Assembly (NCBI GenBank): GCA_900660155.1 | Contig: CABFPE010000192.1 | Location: forward strand, 964,661 to 1,028,660 | Direction of reading: 5' to 3' | Length of the DNA stretch: 64,000 nt | Source: Hofstenia miamia | Taxonomy: Eukaryota > Xenacoelomorpha > Acoela > Hofsteniidae | Part shown: positions 26,512-37,916 of the stretch, piece by piece | Position numbering within the stretch: the first letter of the stretch is position 1 | Layout: the number at the start of each line of letters is the position of its first letter | Notes under the pieces: model-generated | What the model saw: the letters and a program-made list of their open reading frames with translations, nothing else | Databases searched by the model: none | What the model was told of the DNA's origin: nothing | Position numbers and translations under genes: made by a program

Positions 26512-28182
26512 TATAATTTAAAAATACATCAATACCACCCATGCAAGAATCAGCGATTGCATTGGAGTTGATATATTTTTGACATCGAGCAGTTGGACTT
26601 TTTAACAGAAGATAATGTACTGAGTCTAGCTATTTCCTTGCTTAAATTGAGAAAATAGAAAATTTCAAAGAATTTGTAAATTGATTGGTAAGCATGTTTG
26701 ATTGACATACGTTGAAGAATCTTGAAATCAACTTGGAGGAGGAAATAGTTTGAAGAAGGAAGTGCTCAGAAAATGCTCCGAAATTTTTTACATTTAAAAG
26801 TATATATGTCAAATGTTGATATCATTGCACAAAATGGTACCTGCATACATTCATTAATAGTAATTATAACGAATTTTTTTACAAACTTTGTTTGAATCAT
26901 TTTTTTATAGCAACACATCATAAGAACTAATTGCGTAACTATGCATGAAGATTTTTAAATAATATCCCTTCTTTTTATTTGCAAGCAATGGTTATAATAT
27001 AAAAAATACAATTCTTAAAAATTTCTTCTATCTAAGTATAATTTTACTACCTATTTCATTACTATTTTTGTTGTTATCATTCTGCACTTCAAGTCGGTTC
27101 GGTTAGTAGCATGACCTTCTAAAACATAACATTTAAAGTGCCAACACGACCATCATCACAGGCATTGCAATTTCAATGCTTTTTGACATACTTGACTGAT
27201 GCATTTTTCACTGAAAGTGAAACACACACGAGGGGTTCCAATAATGACCTTTTTCTCCTAGTATTAAATGTCAACCTCGCCACTGATCTCAACAGAGATT
27301 TTTTCAACACTATAAATATAAATGATTGGTTTTATAGGAAATGCTTAGAAACCATAAAAATATTTGTAAATAACTTCATATGAAATGAAATTTTACTAAC
27401 ATTATATTTACAATAAATGGTATAATTCTCAAAATTCAAATTTGCATTACAGATCCACACATTTCCTACATAAGCTGTAAATAACAAATGATCAATACCT
27501 AAATATTAGAACGATCATTTTGGCAAGGAGATCACTGTCATACTAAAAATAATTGTAATAAATAGCTACAAGCGAAAAAATTGAGGTGAACTGCTATTAT
27601 GTTGATCAATGCTGTTTTTGGAAAATTAATAAACGCTTCTTAGAAATTTGAATTTTCAAATGTGTATAACTTCTCGAGTATGTCGTCCAGTAATGCATCC
27701 ACGAAAAAAATAAGGGAGGTTTGCAATGTTGATTTTTTTCATTAAAGAATATATTCTGTAAAACAATTTAAGAAATTTTAACTCAAATGTTAAAATTCAG
27801 TCCTCTATGTTTAGGTTAGTATATATTTTATTGAATATCATCTTAATCAATGAAGGATTGTCATATGTGCATTCATCGTGAGATTTTACCAGAACAATTC
27901 AAATATATTCAAATTGCTAAACAATAATTTCTCAGCAATAGTTCTTACAAAAACTTGGGAATAAATTGTTAATTAATTAATGGATTAGTTGAACGCGCTG
28001 TATATTAAATAATAGCTTTTTATGCACGACGCTCCACCTCAATTAATTCAAGATCTGAATAACAATTATATTAATTGAATTCCGTGTAAGATTTATTGTT
28101 GAAATAAAGAGAGCACAAAGTGTTGAAAAACTATCCCAATAATACATAGGACTTCAATAAAGCAATGTATGATTTATTACTG

Positions 28183-28203
28183 TATATATATATATATATA
28201 TAA
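28183..28203. repeat. (TA)n microsatellite
   Basis: TA dinucleotide run of about 21 bp. Confidence 0.9.
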
Positions 28204-28481
28204 AACTGGTATTTATAACAAACACACTAGTCATTTTATGAATGAATTGCTATGGATTGTGCTGAAAAATCAACAACACAATTTGATAAAGTTATCAACA
28301 CATTTACAAAATAAATATTGCAATGAATACAAATATATGGATCATTTAGTTTACAAAATTAATGATATGAAATCAAATACACAATCACTTACAAATTACA
28401 AAAAAAGATAATCAATATCAAAACAAACAAAAATTAAAAATTAAGAAAAATCGTGATTGATGGTTTATTGAAGCAGCTAGT

Positions 28482-28815
28482 TTAAGCATTGCTATAGTGG
28501 GAAGTTATTAGAAAGGCTTTACCCCACTGAAGGATAACAGATATTTGTTCAAGAAATTGTTTGATTACGAACGTCATTTTTAGCAGACTGAATACAGCCA
28601 TTGAAGCTATTCTTTGAAAGTGTTTGATTGCAGGAGGAGACCAACCTTTAAGAGATTCAGCAGGCAAAGGATAAACTGAATTCCTGATGCAAGACATGCC
28701 CTGGCGTGCTTGGCTATTTTACAGTTATCTGCAACTTCGAAAGCATGAGCATCAACAATTCTGCATGAGACAAGGTTGATGATTGCAAGGAACTGGTAAT
28801 GGTAACATCAAGACC
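28482..28815 (-). mobile_element. Retroelement polyprotein C-terminal domain, fossil
   Basis: The minus strand gives DVTITSSLQSSTLSHA, then AKHARACLASGIQ, then PAESLKGWSPPAIKHFQRIA, then LEQISVILQWGKAFLI. From memory this matches a nuclease-like tail domain that follows reverse transcriptase in many invertebrate retroelement polyproteins. The consensus of that tail is D-V-T-V-T, then C..GI.F.PL.VE.LGGW, then LFQRLS..L..GNA. The end at 28482 is a stop where that domain usually ends. The copy is broken and nothing upstream could be followed. The family name is uncertain. Confidence 0.5.
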
Positions 28816-30385
28816 TGCAGAACTACCGACGTGGGTAGGGTGGAATAATTTCTCATTAGAAGTTAAAACGTTGATGCAATTGCAACGATCCTAGTAAAGC
28901 ACTCAAAGTAATCACTTTACATTATATTTTACAATTTTAAGCCCTCTATAAGAAAAATTGAATGTTTAAATTTGTGAATAACATAAACTCAATATTATCT
29001 AATAAATATATAATTTACACATTTTGACATAAAGAGCTGAGAAATGCAATTTTGAGTTTCACTCGATGACTACCCTGTTTTTCATAAGTAAATTGGGAAT
29101 TTCCATTGGACCATGCACAAAAAATTGTTGCTTAATTAGTATTGATGCAATTAAGAACCCAAGGAAATGTAATATAATTCAAATCCTTGATTTTAATAAA
29201 TTTATGCGGGTAAATGTTCGACTTCGGGTGTTATTGTTTTTCAAAGTGGTTCATAAACGAGTTGTAAAATCACATTGTAATGCTTTAAAAACGTATTTGT
29301 TTCTGATGCACTAGTTGACCTAACATCGGCTTAGATCCAAGGCTTTAATTGAATGCAGCCAACAATTTGTATCTGTTATTCTTACTGTTGATGCATGGGG
29401 CGCATTTGCGTTTCCGCTGATTTGCTTGAATTAAAGATTGATGTGTGCTAGACTCGGATGAGGCTGAATTATTAAAAAATATATGCCGACATTTCAGTTG
29501 TTGAAATTGCTATTTTTATCTATAGAGCGTGCTATTTAAGCATTTAAGTACACAGCATGAGATCATTTAGATATTCTGGTATTCATAAATTGATTGTTTT
29601 GAATTTTGCATACTGATGTACATTTTTAGTATTTGTAATGGTTATGATAACACTGGTAATACATATAAATATTTCAAATATTTTAAAAAATATTGCACAA
29701 ATTATGTTCCATATTTATGATTTTAGTCACACTTGCAATTGAATTTTTGTAATACATCTGTAAGCAGCAGATGCTTTTACATTGTCCTATTATTATAAAA
29801 AATTCTGCTTATGTAATTAAAAATAGAATGAGCTTGTTTGGTAGGAAGTAATTTAATATTAAAGAGGAAGTAGCATTATTTTGTAGTGCCTTAGAGCAAT
29901 CATGGTAATTAGTTAATTCTTACCTGTATTTTATATATCTTAATCAGGATGAGTTTGACTTTCAAGCAAACAATTTTTTAATCTCAATAACATTGATGCA
30001 TGATTTTCTAAATGCAAGAAATTTTATAGTTTTCTTAAACCGAAATCGATAATATTAATATGTGGTCAGTAGTTGAAAGCATTCCTTTAAATAATACAAA
30101 ATTCAGTGAATTGATATTCAATTTTTCATATTTTTCTAAAGGAATAATTAATGAGCGCTTTCTATTAATCCTAATAGCTCAAGTTTAAAGGCAATAAAAA
30201 TGCAAAGATATTAGGACTGACAATGCAAGCAGATCTTACACTTAGTGCTTATATTAGCAAATTGATAGCGACCCTACAAAATTTAGACAGGTTTTCCATT
30301 ATAGAAAAATCTTAAACAACTGTCCACTTTTTATATTTTTTCGTTCAAAATTTGTATTTGGTTTGTTGCATTATAAATTTATAAT

Positions 30386-30393
<8 letters not shown>
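28816..30393. other. No gene seen; AT-rich DNA
   Basis: No recognisable coding content or repeat structure. Confidence 0.5.

Positions 30394-30427
<34 letters not shown>
30394..30427. repeat. (TA)n microsatellite abutting a word-repeat locus
   Basis: TA run of about 34 bp that passes directly into TTGGGTTGGGCC. Confidence 0.95.
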
Positions 30428-30430
<3 letters not shown>

Positions 30431-31137
30431 GTTGGGCCTAAAGTTGGGTCGGCTGAATTGGGCCGAATTTGGGCTGGGCTTGAGGAGGATTTTCAATATA
30501 GCAATTTGGGCAGGGCCGGGCTTTGGCCTAATGTTTAAATTGGTATTTGAAATACAAGAAAAAATTCATTTGAAAACTTAAAATTTGCATATGACATAAA
30601 ACATTCTCTTTATATTTAATCAGCCTTCCATTGTTAGTTGGTACAATACTTCTAACATGTAAATTTTGTTTGCTTCAAGCAAAGAGCGTTTTTAAAAACT
30701 CACACTTACTTTGTGCTGATGTAAGCTGATGTAAGTTAGCAGAGAATTTCAGTAATTGACTATATATGAAAAGATATGCTCCCTAAATGATGAAAAGGAC
30801 GATTGGAATCCTGGTAATAAATAGTTGTGGCAATACAGATACAACTAAATTAGTGGTAACGGTACGAAGAACTTATGAAACGTGACATATATGATACATT
30901 GGCCGTATGGCATAGTAATCATCAGGTGATTGTAATAAGGGTTACTTCGAAATATAGTATAATTACTATAATGACTTTAAATACCTATATTTTTTATCTT
31001 CTGGTATTCAGGCTTCCTGAGCAATGGCGTAAAAGAAAAAAATTGGGCCGAATAATTGGTATTTTGAAATGGGCAGGGGTTGGCCTAGGGTGTATTGGGC
31101 TGGACCGGGATTGGGCCTAAGAAATCGGCCCGATTCC

Positions 31138-31144
<7 letters not shown>
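30428..31144. mobile_element. hAT-like element with GGGCC words, sitting in (TA)n
   Basis: About 717 bp. The left block (30428-30540) repeats words such as TTGGGCC, GGGTCGGC and GGGCTGGGC. The right block (31040-31144) repeats TTGGGCCG, GGGCAGGGG and GGGCTGG, and ends ATCGGCCCGATTCCAACTCTG. Read inwards, the right end is CAGAGTTGGAATCGGGCC. That matches in style the end of the element at 44770-45093 (CAGAGTTGTAGCC), which has a proven 8-bp target duplication. Both flanks are (TA)n, so a duplication of ATATATAT cannot be told from the repeat. No transposase seen. Confidence 0.6.
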
Positions 31145-31175
<31 letters not shown>

Positions 31176-31272
31176 NNNNNNNNNNNNNNNNNNNNNNNNN
31201 NNNNNNNNNNNNNNNNNNNNNNNNNNNNNNNNNNNNNNNNNNNNNNNNNNNNNNNNNNNNNNNNNNNNNNNN

Positions 31273-31302
<30 letters not shown>
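31145..31302. repeat. (TA)n tract holding a 97-N assembly gap
   Basis: TA repeat at 31145-31175 and 31273-31302 with Ns at 31176-31272. The true length is unknown. It fills all the space between the hAT-like element on its left and the palindromic MITE on its right. Confidence 0.95.
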
Positions 31303-31305
<3 letters not shown>

Positions 31306-31977
31306 TCCTGGTCATAAGTATTGGCACACTCCTCTTCACACTTTATTTCTGCAATGATTAACAAAATTGCTTTGATTTTTAGAACTAGGCTCAAGTTTGG
31401 GATTGGGAATTCAAATTTTCATGTAAACTTTTAATCAGAAAATTAGTTTTCCCCAATTCCCTGTGAAGGGGCACCCTAAAAACTATCTCCATAAATATAC
31501 ATGCTATGTAAACCATAGAGAAAAAATCGAGTTTAGCGTAAAAAAATTGCTTTATTGTAAAAGTTTTGCATAAATGTATTCAGTTGTCTCAAAAATATTA
31601 CTACTTAAATTTTGCTAAAAACCCATTACATTAATTGATTTTATATCAAAATTAGCAATGTAATAGGATTTTCACAAATATGCACTCTTAATAATTCAAA
31701 ATCTTCTGAATGAAATCGTACACAAAATTTAAAATAAAGAAATTTTTTGACGCTGAATTCGATTTTTTTTCACTATAGTTTACATAGCATGTATCTTTAT
31801 TAGTTTTTAGGGTTCCCCTTCACTGGGAATTGGAGGAAAACAAAATTTCTGTTTGAAATTTTACTTGAAAGTTTGAATTAACATTGCCAAATCCAGTGCT
31901 AAAATCAAAGTTATTTTGTTAATCATTGCAGAAATAAATTGTGAAGATGAGCGTGCCAATACTTATGACCAGGACTG
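31303..31977. mobile_element. Palindromic Tc1/mariner-type MITE, copy 1
   Basis: A 675-bp element flanked by TA on both sides. It starts CAGTCCTGGTCATAAGTATT and its right end, reverse-complemented, reads the same. The arms stay alike for about 300 bp, including GAAGGGG-, CATGCTATGTAAAC- and CTGCAATGATTAACAAAAT-containing segments, so the element is almost a full palindrome around a central loop near 31560-31730. A CAGT...TA end with TATTGGCACAC is typical of Tc1-like termini. It has no coding capacity. A second copy in the same orientation lies at 51625-52287. Confidence 0.85.
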
Positions 31978-31979
31978 TA

Positions 31980-32549
31980 TATATAATGATTACTTTTCAC
32001 TAATCCTATCACGAGAATATGTAAGTCGAAGTATTGCGGGAGGAACACTAGAATGATTAAAAAATGAAGCCCACTGAAGCAAGTTTATCGTCTGTGCACA
32101 CCCATTAATGTCGTTTATTTGCAATTCCTAGAACATTTCATGCTAACGTTCTTTGCAATAAAGCAACTAATAACATTTGTAATCGAATGTATGCAAATGC
32201 TTTTATGAGTGTGCAATGTGGATTAGTGGGTCAACAACTGTTCGAAACCTTAAATAATGAATGTATTTCTACGTAAAATGTTAACACTAAAATGCAATCG
32301 TACCGAAATTTAATTAAGCAGTATACGCTTTCACATTTTGCTGATTTCGTTGCTTTTTCATTTCTATTTGCATTCAATCGTACTCCACGCTTTCAATAGA
32401 ATTACTGGGTGTATGCCTAATAATGTAATAACAATGACGTAATCTGTTTTTAATCCTTACAGTAATTTTAAATGCTGACATTTATTATTAATATTTTATC
32501 AGAATTGATTACGTACTGTATTGAGAAGTTGTGTGCGCATTTTAGTCAC

Positions 32550-32585
<36 letters not shown>

Positions 32586-32825
32586 NTATATATATGTACA
32601 TGCGCACTGCTTTTCATAATGTTAATTGTGAAAAAAATTAATATTGTCTCTTATATCTCAATATATATTTATAATGTTAACCTAAGAATTGAATGACTAT
32701 GTTTTCATTAAAAGGTTAAATACTATGGTGAAATCATGTTTCATTTTAAAATACAATTGCACATAAATAATAGTAGAAATTATATATATATATATATAAA
32801 CGAATTTGCAATTTGTAAGCACATG
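31980..32825. other. No gene seen; AT-rich with microsatellites
   Basis: Holds (AT)n at 32552-32595 (with one N at 32586) and about 32780-32797. The first is flanked by GTGCGCAT and ATGCGCAC, a short inverted repeat. Confidence 0.5.
32552..32595. repeat. (AT)n microsatellite with one N
   Basis: AT run with an unresolved base at 32586. Confidence 0.9.
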
Positions 32826-33565
32826 CAGGGTGTTTGAGCGAATTTTACAAAATTGGTCACCGTTTATTGAATTGCATTTCAAAATTTGACAAAACCATCC
32901 AATCCAAAAATTATTTTAATGACAAACATATAAGGCAAATAGAAACATTATTATTCAATGTGTCATCCATTATTAGCAATAACGGTTTCAATACGGCGTC
33001 GGAAGGATTTGCAGGCATCAATAAGAAACGTTTCCCACATATTAACCCACTCATTTTTAATGGCAATCTTCAGAGACTCTAACTTGGAATGAGGAGTATT
33101 GTTGGTCGACTTATCCAAGGCACCCCCTCCCCACAGCAAAACCTAACGGGTACAATTCCGGGCTTTAGTGGGGCCAAAATTCAGCAGACCAGAAGTCAGC
33201 GAACTTGGTTTTGCAGAACTGTTGCACCTTCTTTGATGTGTGGATAAGGCACCATCCTGGGTCCATACATATTTGCCCTCTGCATAGTGGGTCTTCAGCA
33301 ATATATGGAACATCTGCACTTTACATTAACAATCAGTCCCCAGTTTTTTCCCATGCTGAAAAGTAGGGGTATTTTCATGCCGTCAGATGCCATGACACAC
33401 AGAGCTTGATGCTTTGTGCAGAATGTGCCAAAAACTTCTTCTATTGATTTTACGAGGAACTGGTCATTTTCTCATCAGAGATTACTTTGACAATGCTACC
33501 ACGAGTACTAAGATATTGCATGACATTTTTGCACCTTACCAGTCTTTTTGATTTCAAAGACTCTG

Positions 33566-33766
33566 TCAGAAGGTGCCTTTGGGTCTTAACAAATGATTTG
33601 TAACCAGATCTTTTTGTGTAGCGAATTGGACAGTACTGGGCTCCACATTCATCTCGTTCGCCAGCTTTCTTAGAGATCTCTTAGGGTCATCTGTTATTAT
33701 GGTATGAAGATCATCCCAAAAGTCTGGATTCTTCTTTTTGTTGCTTCTACCACTGCCAGATTTCAT
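33566..33766 (-). pseudogene. Mariner transposase, longest surviving reading frame
   Basis: Sixty-six codons containing PDFWDDLHTIITDD, PKRSLRKLANEMNVEPSTVQ and RPKGTF. This is the second helix-turn-helix region of a mariner transposase (compare R-S-x-R-K-L-A-x-E-x-x-V-x-x-x-T-V). The frame is lost just after it and homology continues in another frame (KTQRHLLTESLKSKRLVRC). The upstream DNA-binding part lies beyond the 33832-34122 insertion. Confidence 0.7.
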
Positions 33767-33831
33767 AATTATTTCTTCTCCACTGGCCCCGGTTTTTTTC
33801 GTTGTACAACATCTTCAAAAAGACTAAAGAG

Positions 33832-34122
33832 TGAAAATATGAGGTAAGCATGGACTCGAACCCGACCCGATCGGTATATTTACTACCAGACCAGAAAAGT
33901 TGACTTTGATTTGACATTATAGATCTCCGTCCTATCAAATGATCATAAACATCAATCATTTTCTGATAGGGGAAACATCAATTCATTGGTATTACTTAAC
34001 ATCTTGGATCTTCCTCAAATCAAGCAGCGATTTAGTTCAGCATGATTTTAATAATCAATCTAATCTCTATACCCCAACCCTGCCCTATCCGAAACCCGAA
34101 ATCAAGTACCCGATGTCACTCT
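33832..34122. mobile_element. Insertion inside the decayed mariner (CCCGA words)
   Basis: This block interrupts the transposase homology. CTAAAGAG (33824-33831) lies at its left and CTAAAAGAG (34123-34131) at its right, an 8-bp-like duplication with one slipped A. Near both ends are words of one vocabulary: CTCGAACCCGACCCGATCGG at the left, and CCGAAACCCGAAATC and GTACCCGATG at the right. This resembles the hAT-like word-repeat elements elsewhere in the window. Exact ends are not certain. Confidence 0.5.
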
Positions 34123-34364
34123 CTAAAAGAGACGCTAACTACAGCACAGATCTCTCTTGGAGCAATTTTGGCATGCAGGAAATTTGGCACCTTTTCCGTC
34201 TTTTTTGCTGTGGAGTCATTTTGGCTTTGATCGAAGTGAAACGGACCCATTTTATAGCCAAGGGATTATGGTTTTTTAAAATATAGCTTTCACAATAATG
34301 CACTAAGCCAATTTTAATTTGTTTCTGTCATGAAATTTATTCTAAAATTTTCTCAAACACTCTG

Positions 34365-36609
34365 TATAGGATACTGGAGCTATGCATTTGTACGTATTGT
34401 TTCAATATACAATAGTTTTTACACGAGAGCGAAAGAATTCCAAATTTATCATTACTTTGGTCAAAATTGATTGAAAATGGGTACAAAACTGTTTTCAAAC
34501 TTAAAGTCCCTGTGAGATAGCTTAGGGTTAAAAGTGAAAAGAATTTTGCATTAACACTAATTACATTGAATTGCTCCAAATCAAATTTGTAACAGAATTT
34601 TACTTGCTCAACAATACGGTGTCTCTCTCTCAATACGACTGATACTATATAATATTTTTTCTAAGAGATGGATTGGTAAAATTAAACTGCTTCAAATATC
34701 GATCATTCTTCCCAAATAACATGTGACTAATGTGAAACTGTTCATAGATGAAAAAGACAAAACTAATGTATTTCAAAATTTTGAAAGTGAGTTTCTTACA
34801 GAAATTCAAGATCACAGTACTTATTGATTGCTACTCTCCTTCGGATATTTGAATGCATATATTTTACAAATATTCAGAATTTTGAAATTTGTGAAAAAGA
34901 GATGTATTTAATAGTATTTAAATATAAATGTGTATAAGTAAATTGCAAAAATAATCTGCAATGAACATTTTATGGCATGTCACATCAATATTTATCATGC
35001 ATAAACCACATATATGCGATTATTTCAATTAAAAAATACAATGGGCTTTTGTTCCACCAAAGGCATAAGTGCACTACTAAAAATGTATGGTGAATGATAT
35101 TTATGTTAATATTTCTAAAATTTACAAAAATTCATAAGCAATTGCACGCTTTAATATTAAAAAAATATTTTATGTTATGCACAAAGTGCATGTGCAATAC
35201 TATTTATACTAAGTTTTAGAACAAGGCAGAAATATATCAAATTTTGTAAAAAGGCAAAGATGATTTCACTCCTCTACGATCCATAGGCCGAATCATGCCC
35301 GAATGTGAATGTGAATTGTTTTTTTTAATGGAATAATTCTTGTATTTCAAAACATCCTGATTTAATTAGCACTTTTAATTCATTTCTTCTTCTTAAATTA
35401 GCCCATCATTTTTGAATTTGATAAAAAAGACAGATATAATGAAACAATGCAAATTACATTATTTGAATGCCTGAAAATTCTGATAGCAGATTATGAACAA
35501 TAGCTTTGCAAAATTCCAGATAAATTTAAACTGAAAATATTCAACTGATAACCTACTGTTGATTCCTTAAAATATTTTCTATTTAAAATGGAATTGGTGA
35601 GTTTCTGATCGAATATTTTGAAATTAACATCTGTCCAAAGTTCCTCACTAAAGCTCCAAAAAATAGACTTTGAAATACCCTAATATATATATATATATAT
35701 ACATGTAATTGAATATAAGACTATATGCAGTCACTTGCATTGCACATCAATATAAAATTGTTTTAGTAGTAATAAAATATTGCCTTAACTCTATTTCTAC
35801 TAGAATTACTTTAAAGTAGCAAACCGTTTTGTCTACGTTTTTGAACAATTCCATCCAAGCCTGTTAAAAAATATTGAAAAACTTGTATATCGACACATCT
35901 ATGAGTTTGTGCTTTCTCATATAAAGATGACAATTGGTGCTAAAAATTATTCTTGTACCTGAAGTATGTAAAAATATCAAAAAATTTTCAATTATATTGT
36001 AATTATAAAAGAGGATGAAGTCTCTCATATAATTCTAAAACCTGGGATGTCTTTTTCAAGAAAGTTTATGCGCTCATGACGCACTTAGAAAGATGTCCGA
36101 AATGTAAAAACACTAGAGTATAGATGCACTCTGATTTGCAATAGAGCCTGAACGGGACTTGGGCACTTGGAAAACGAAATAATTGAAGTTAGTTATTGCA
36201 TGCAATTTAAACCCCCCGCCACTTATAATCTGAAGATTAAGTAAAGGGAAATTTGAAAGTTTTTTAAAAAATTCATTTTTCATTGAAATATAGTGAAAGC
36301 AATAACGTACATTATGCAGAGAAAAAACGTTAAGCAAAGATTTTCAAATGTATCAATAGGCTTGGCCAAAATTGTTCGAAAATGTGGACAAAGCGGTTTG
36401 TCAAGCAAAACAGATATGGTATATTATATTCTTAAAAACCACAAATAGATCTCCGTACCTCCTAATTCATTTGGAAAAATTCTATTATATATGGGAAGAA
36501 ATATTATTCACTACATGATAAATTACTGGGAATCATAATTCTCAAACTGATTTCCATATGCTGAGTACTATTTGTATTGTATCAGAATGGATACTTTGCA
36601 ATAGATTTA
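34365..36609. other. No gene seen; AT-rich DNA
   Basis: Stops in all frames; a (TA)n tract near 35682-35700. Nothing else recognised. Confidence 0.5.
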
Positions 36610-37070
36610 ATTAGTTTGTTAAGATTAGCTGGAGTTTTACTGTAAAGCTCTTGTTAAAAGTTGAGTCCCTAAATAAAAATCCAATGGGGTTAAATATGGC
36701 AACACTGGTGGTGACATTAAGTAACCTCTACAGCCAATAATCCAGGCAGCAAGTGACAAATTTCTCTTTTTGAGTGATGCACAATCATGCATAAAATTAA
36801 TTTTGATGAAATTAGGCAAACGTTCTGCTATTTTTAACATATTTTGTTGTAAATGGTTGATAAAGATGACGATGATCGATGAGTTTGGATTTTAACAAAC
36901 CACAAAAAAATTGACGTCAGAATTTGGTCGTTGTTGAGTGAAAAAGTCTTCTTCACGTTCTTCTTGATCGTGTATTATGCTCGTTCATTAAACGTATTAT
37001 ATATAATGCGGCTCCATCACTCCACAGCAGAGATCCCCAACCGACCCGATGTGCTTCGTGGTTGAGATTT
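36610..37070 (-). pseudogene. DDE transposase remnant (Tc1/mariner-related)
   Basis: The minus strand from about 37050 gives LLWSDGAA (first catalytic D region), NTFNERA, then NDQILTSIFLWFVKI, and near the other end WIIGCRGYL, then LTPLDFYLG (third acidic block). From memory the order and spacing match insect-type transposases with LWSDEAAF, then N.W.G.IG, then RWIGRGGP..WPPRSPDLTPLDFFLWG. The region between is full of stops. No terminal repeats were identified. Confidence 0.55.
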
Positions 37071-37363
37071 TCTATCAACATTTTAGCAACTAATTATTAA
37101 AAAAGCAAATTAATGAGTACTTATAATCTCGACTTACTAGTGTAATGATAAATGCTACAATTTAGTATTAAAGTTAAGTGTACTTTGAAAGCAATAGTAA
37201 GCTTGTTCTGAATATATTTTGAGTCTGTAAGACATTATTGATACTTTTTATCAGGTTTTGGGCTCTAAATTCGGAAAATAATAATAAATAATTTGATGTA
37301 GTAAGACACCATTAAATATGTTTTAATTAAACTAAACACGTATTCTCACACGCATATATCTAC

Positions 37364-37453
37364 ATATATATATATATATAAGGGTGTGTGCGGGTAGAAT
37401 AATTTAATTTGACTTTGCCCGTACTTCCGCACACGTAATAATTATAGTAGTCN

Positions 37454-37485
<32 letters not shown>
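37364..37485. repeat. Two (TA)n tracts around a GTGTGCGG hairpin
   Basis: TA runs at 37364-37380 and 37454-37485 (one N at 37453) enclose about 70 bp. That segment has GTGTGCGGGTA near its left and, inverted, GTGTGCGGAAGTA at its right. It resembles a tiny element with inverted ends. The TAGG-GTGTGCGGG style is shared with the end of the locus at 62240-62624. Confidence 0.55.
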
Positions 37486-37488
<3 letters not shown>

Positions 37489-37879
37489 TACGCTATTTAC
37501 GCCTTCATCCATTTACTGATGTGCTAAGTACTCCTATTTTTTCATAATTAGGTTTTGAATTTTTTTTTGAAAATTTTGGGTTTTTCAATGGCATTCTTAG
37601 TTTAGATAAATAGGTATATGTATGTCTATTGCAATTTTCAAGAATTTTTTTGGATTTTTTTGCAAATAATTATTCTAAAATTCATTTATTATTAAACCGA
37701 TTTTTATTTAATAAGAAATAGTTGAAATAGCTCTAAATTCCTGTGCAAGAAAACTTCAAAAATACACATTTTTAGATTTGTTTGTGGTATATAACCTATC
37801 TATAATTTGATATTTTCATTTTAAACGCTTCTTACGAAAGCGTAAATATTGAATATATTTAATTGCTCCACATGGAAAA

Positions 37880-37916
<37 letters not shown>

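Larger units (their letters stand above)
23816..28481. other. No gene seen; AT-rich DNA
   Basis: Open frames are short and of low-complexity or phenylalanine/isoleucine/lysine-rich composition, as expected by chance. (TA)n tracts lie at 26477-26511 and 28183-28203. Confidence 0.5.
32826..34364 (-). mobile_element. Decayed mariner-like element with an internal insertion
   Basis: The left end CAGGGTGTTTGAGCGAATTTTA and the inverted right end CAGAGTGTTTGAGAAAATTTTA match at 19 of 22. TA follows the right end, and TG, a decayed TA, precedes the left. Minus-strand translation in several frames gives MTPQQKRRK, APREICAVVSV, PKRSLRKLANEMNVEPSTVQ, KSKRLVRCKN, VISDEK (first catalytic D), MASDGMKIPL and FADFWSAEFWPH followed by a decayed SPDLNPLD block. 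This is mariner-type, probably a DD37D-like lineage. The gene is broken by many frameshifts. About 290 bp of unrelated DNA (33832-34122) separates the N-terminal region from the rest. Confidence 0.75.

Noticed and set aside
31008-31394. Open frames with long Tyr-Ile runs around 31000-31400 and similar ones at 21067, 45066 and 51432
   Set aside because: They are translations of (TA)n microsatellites and Ns, not genes.
33840-33870. GGTTCGAGTCC (minus strand) as a tRNA T-arm
   Set aside because: The flanking bases do not form the 5-bp T stem and no acceptor or anticodon arm fits; it belongs to the CCCGA word block.
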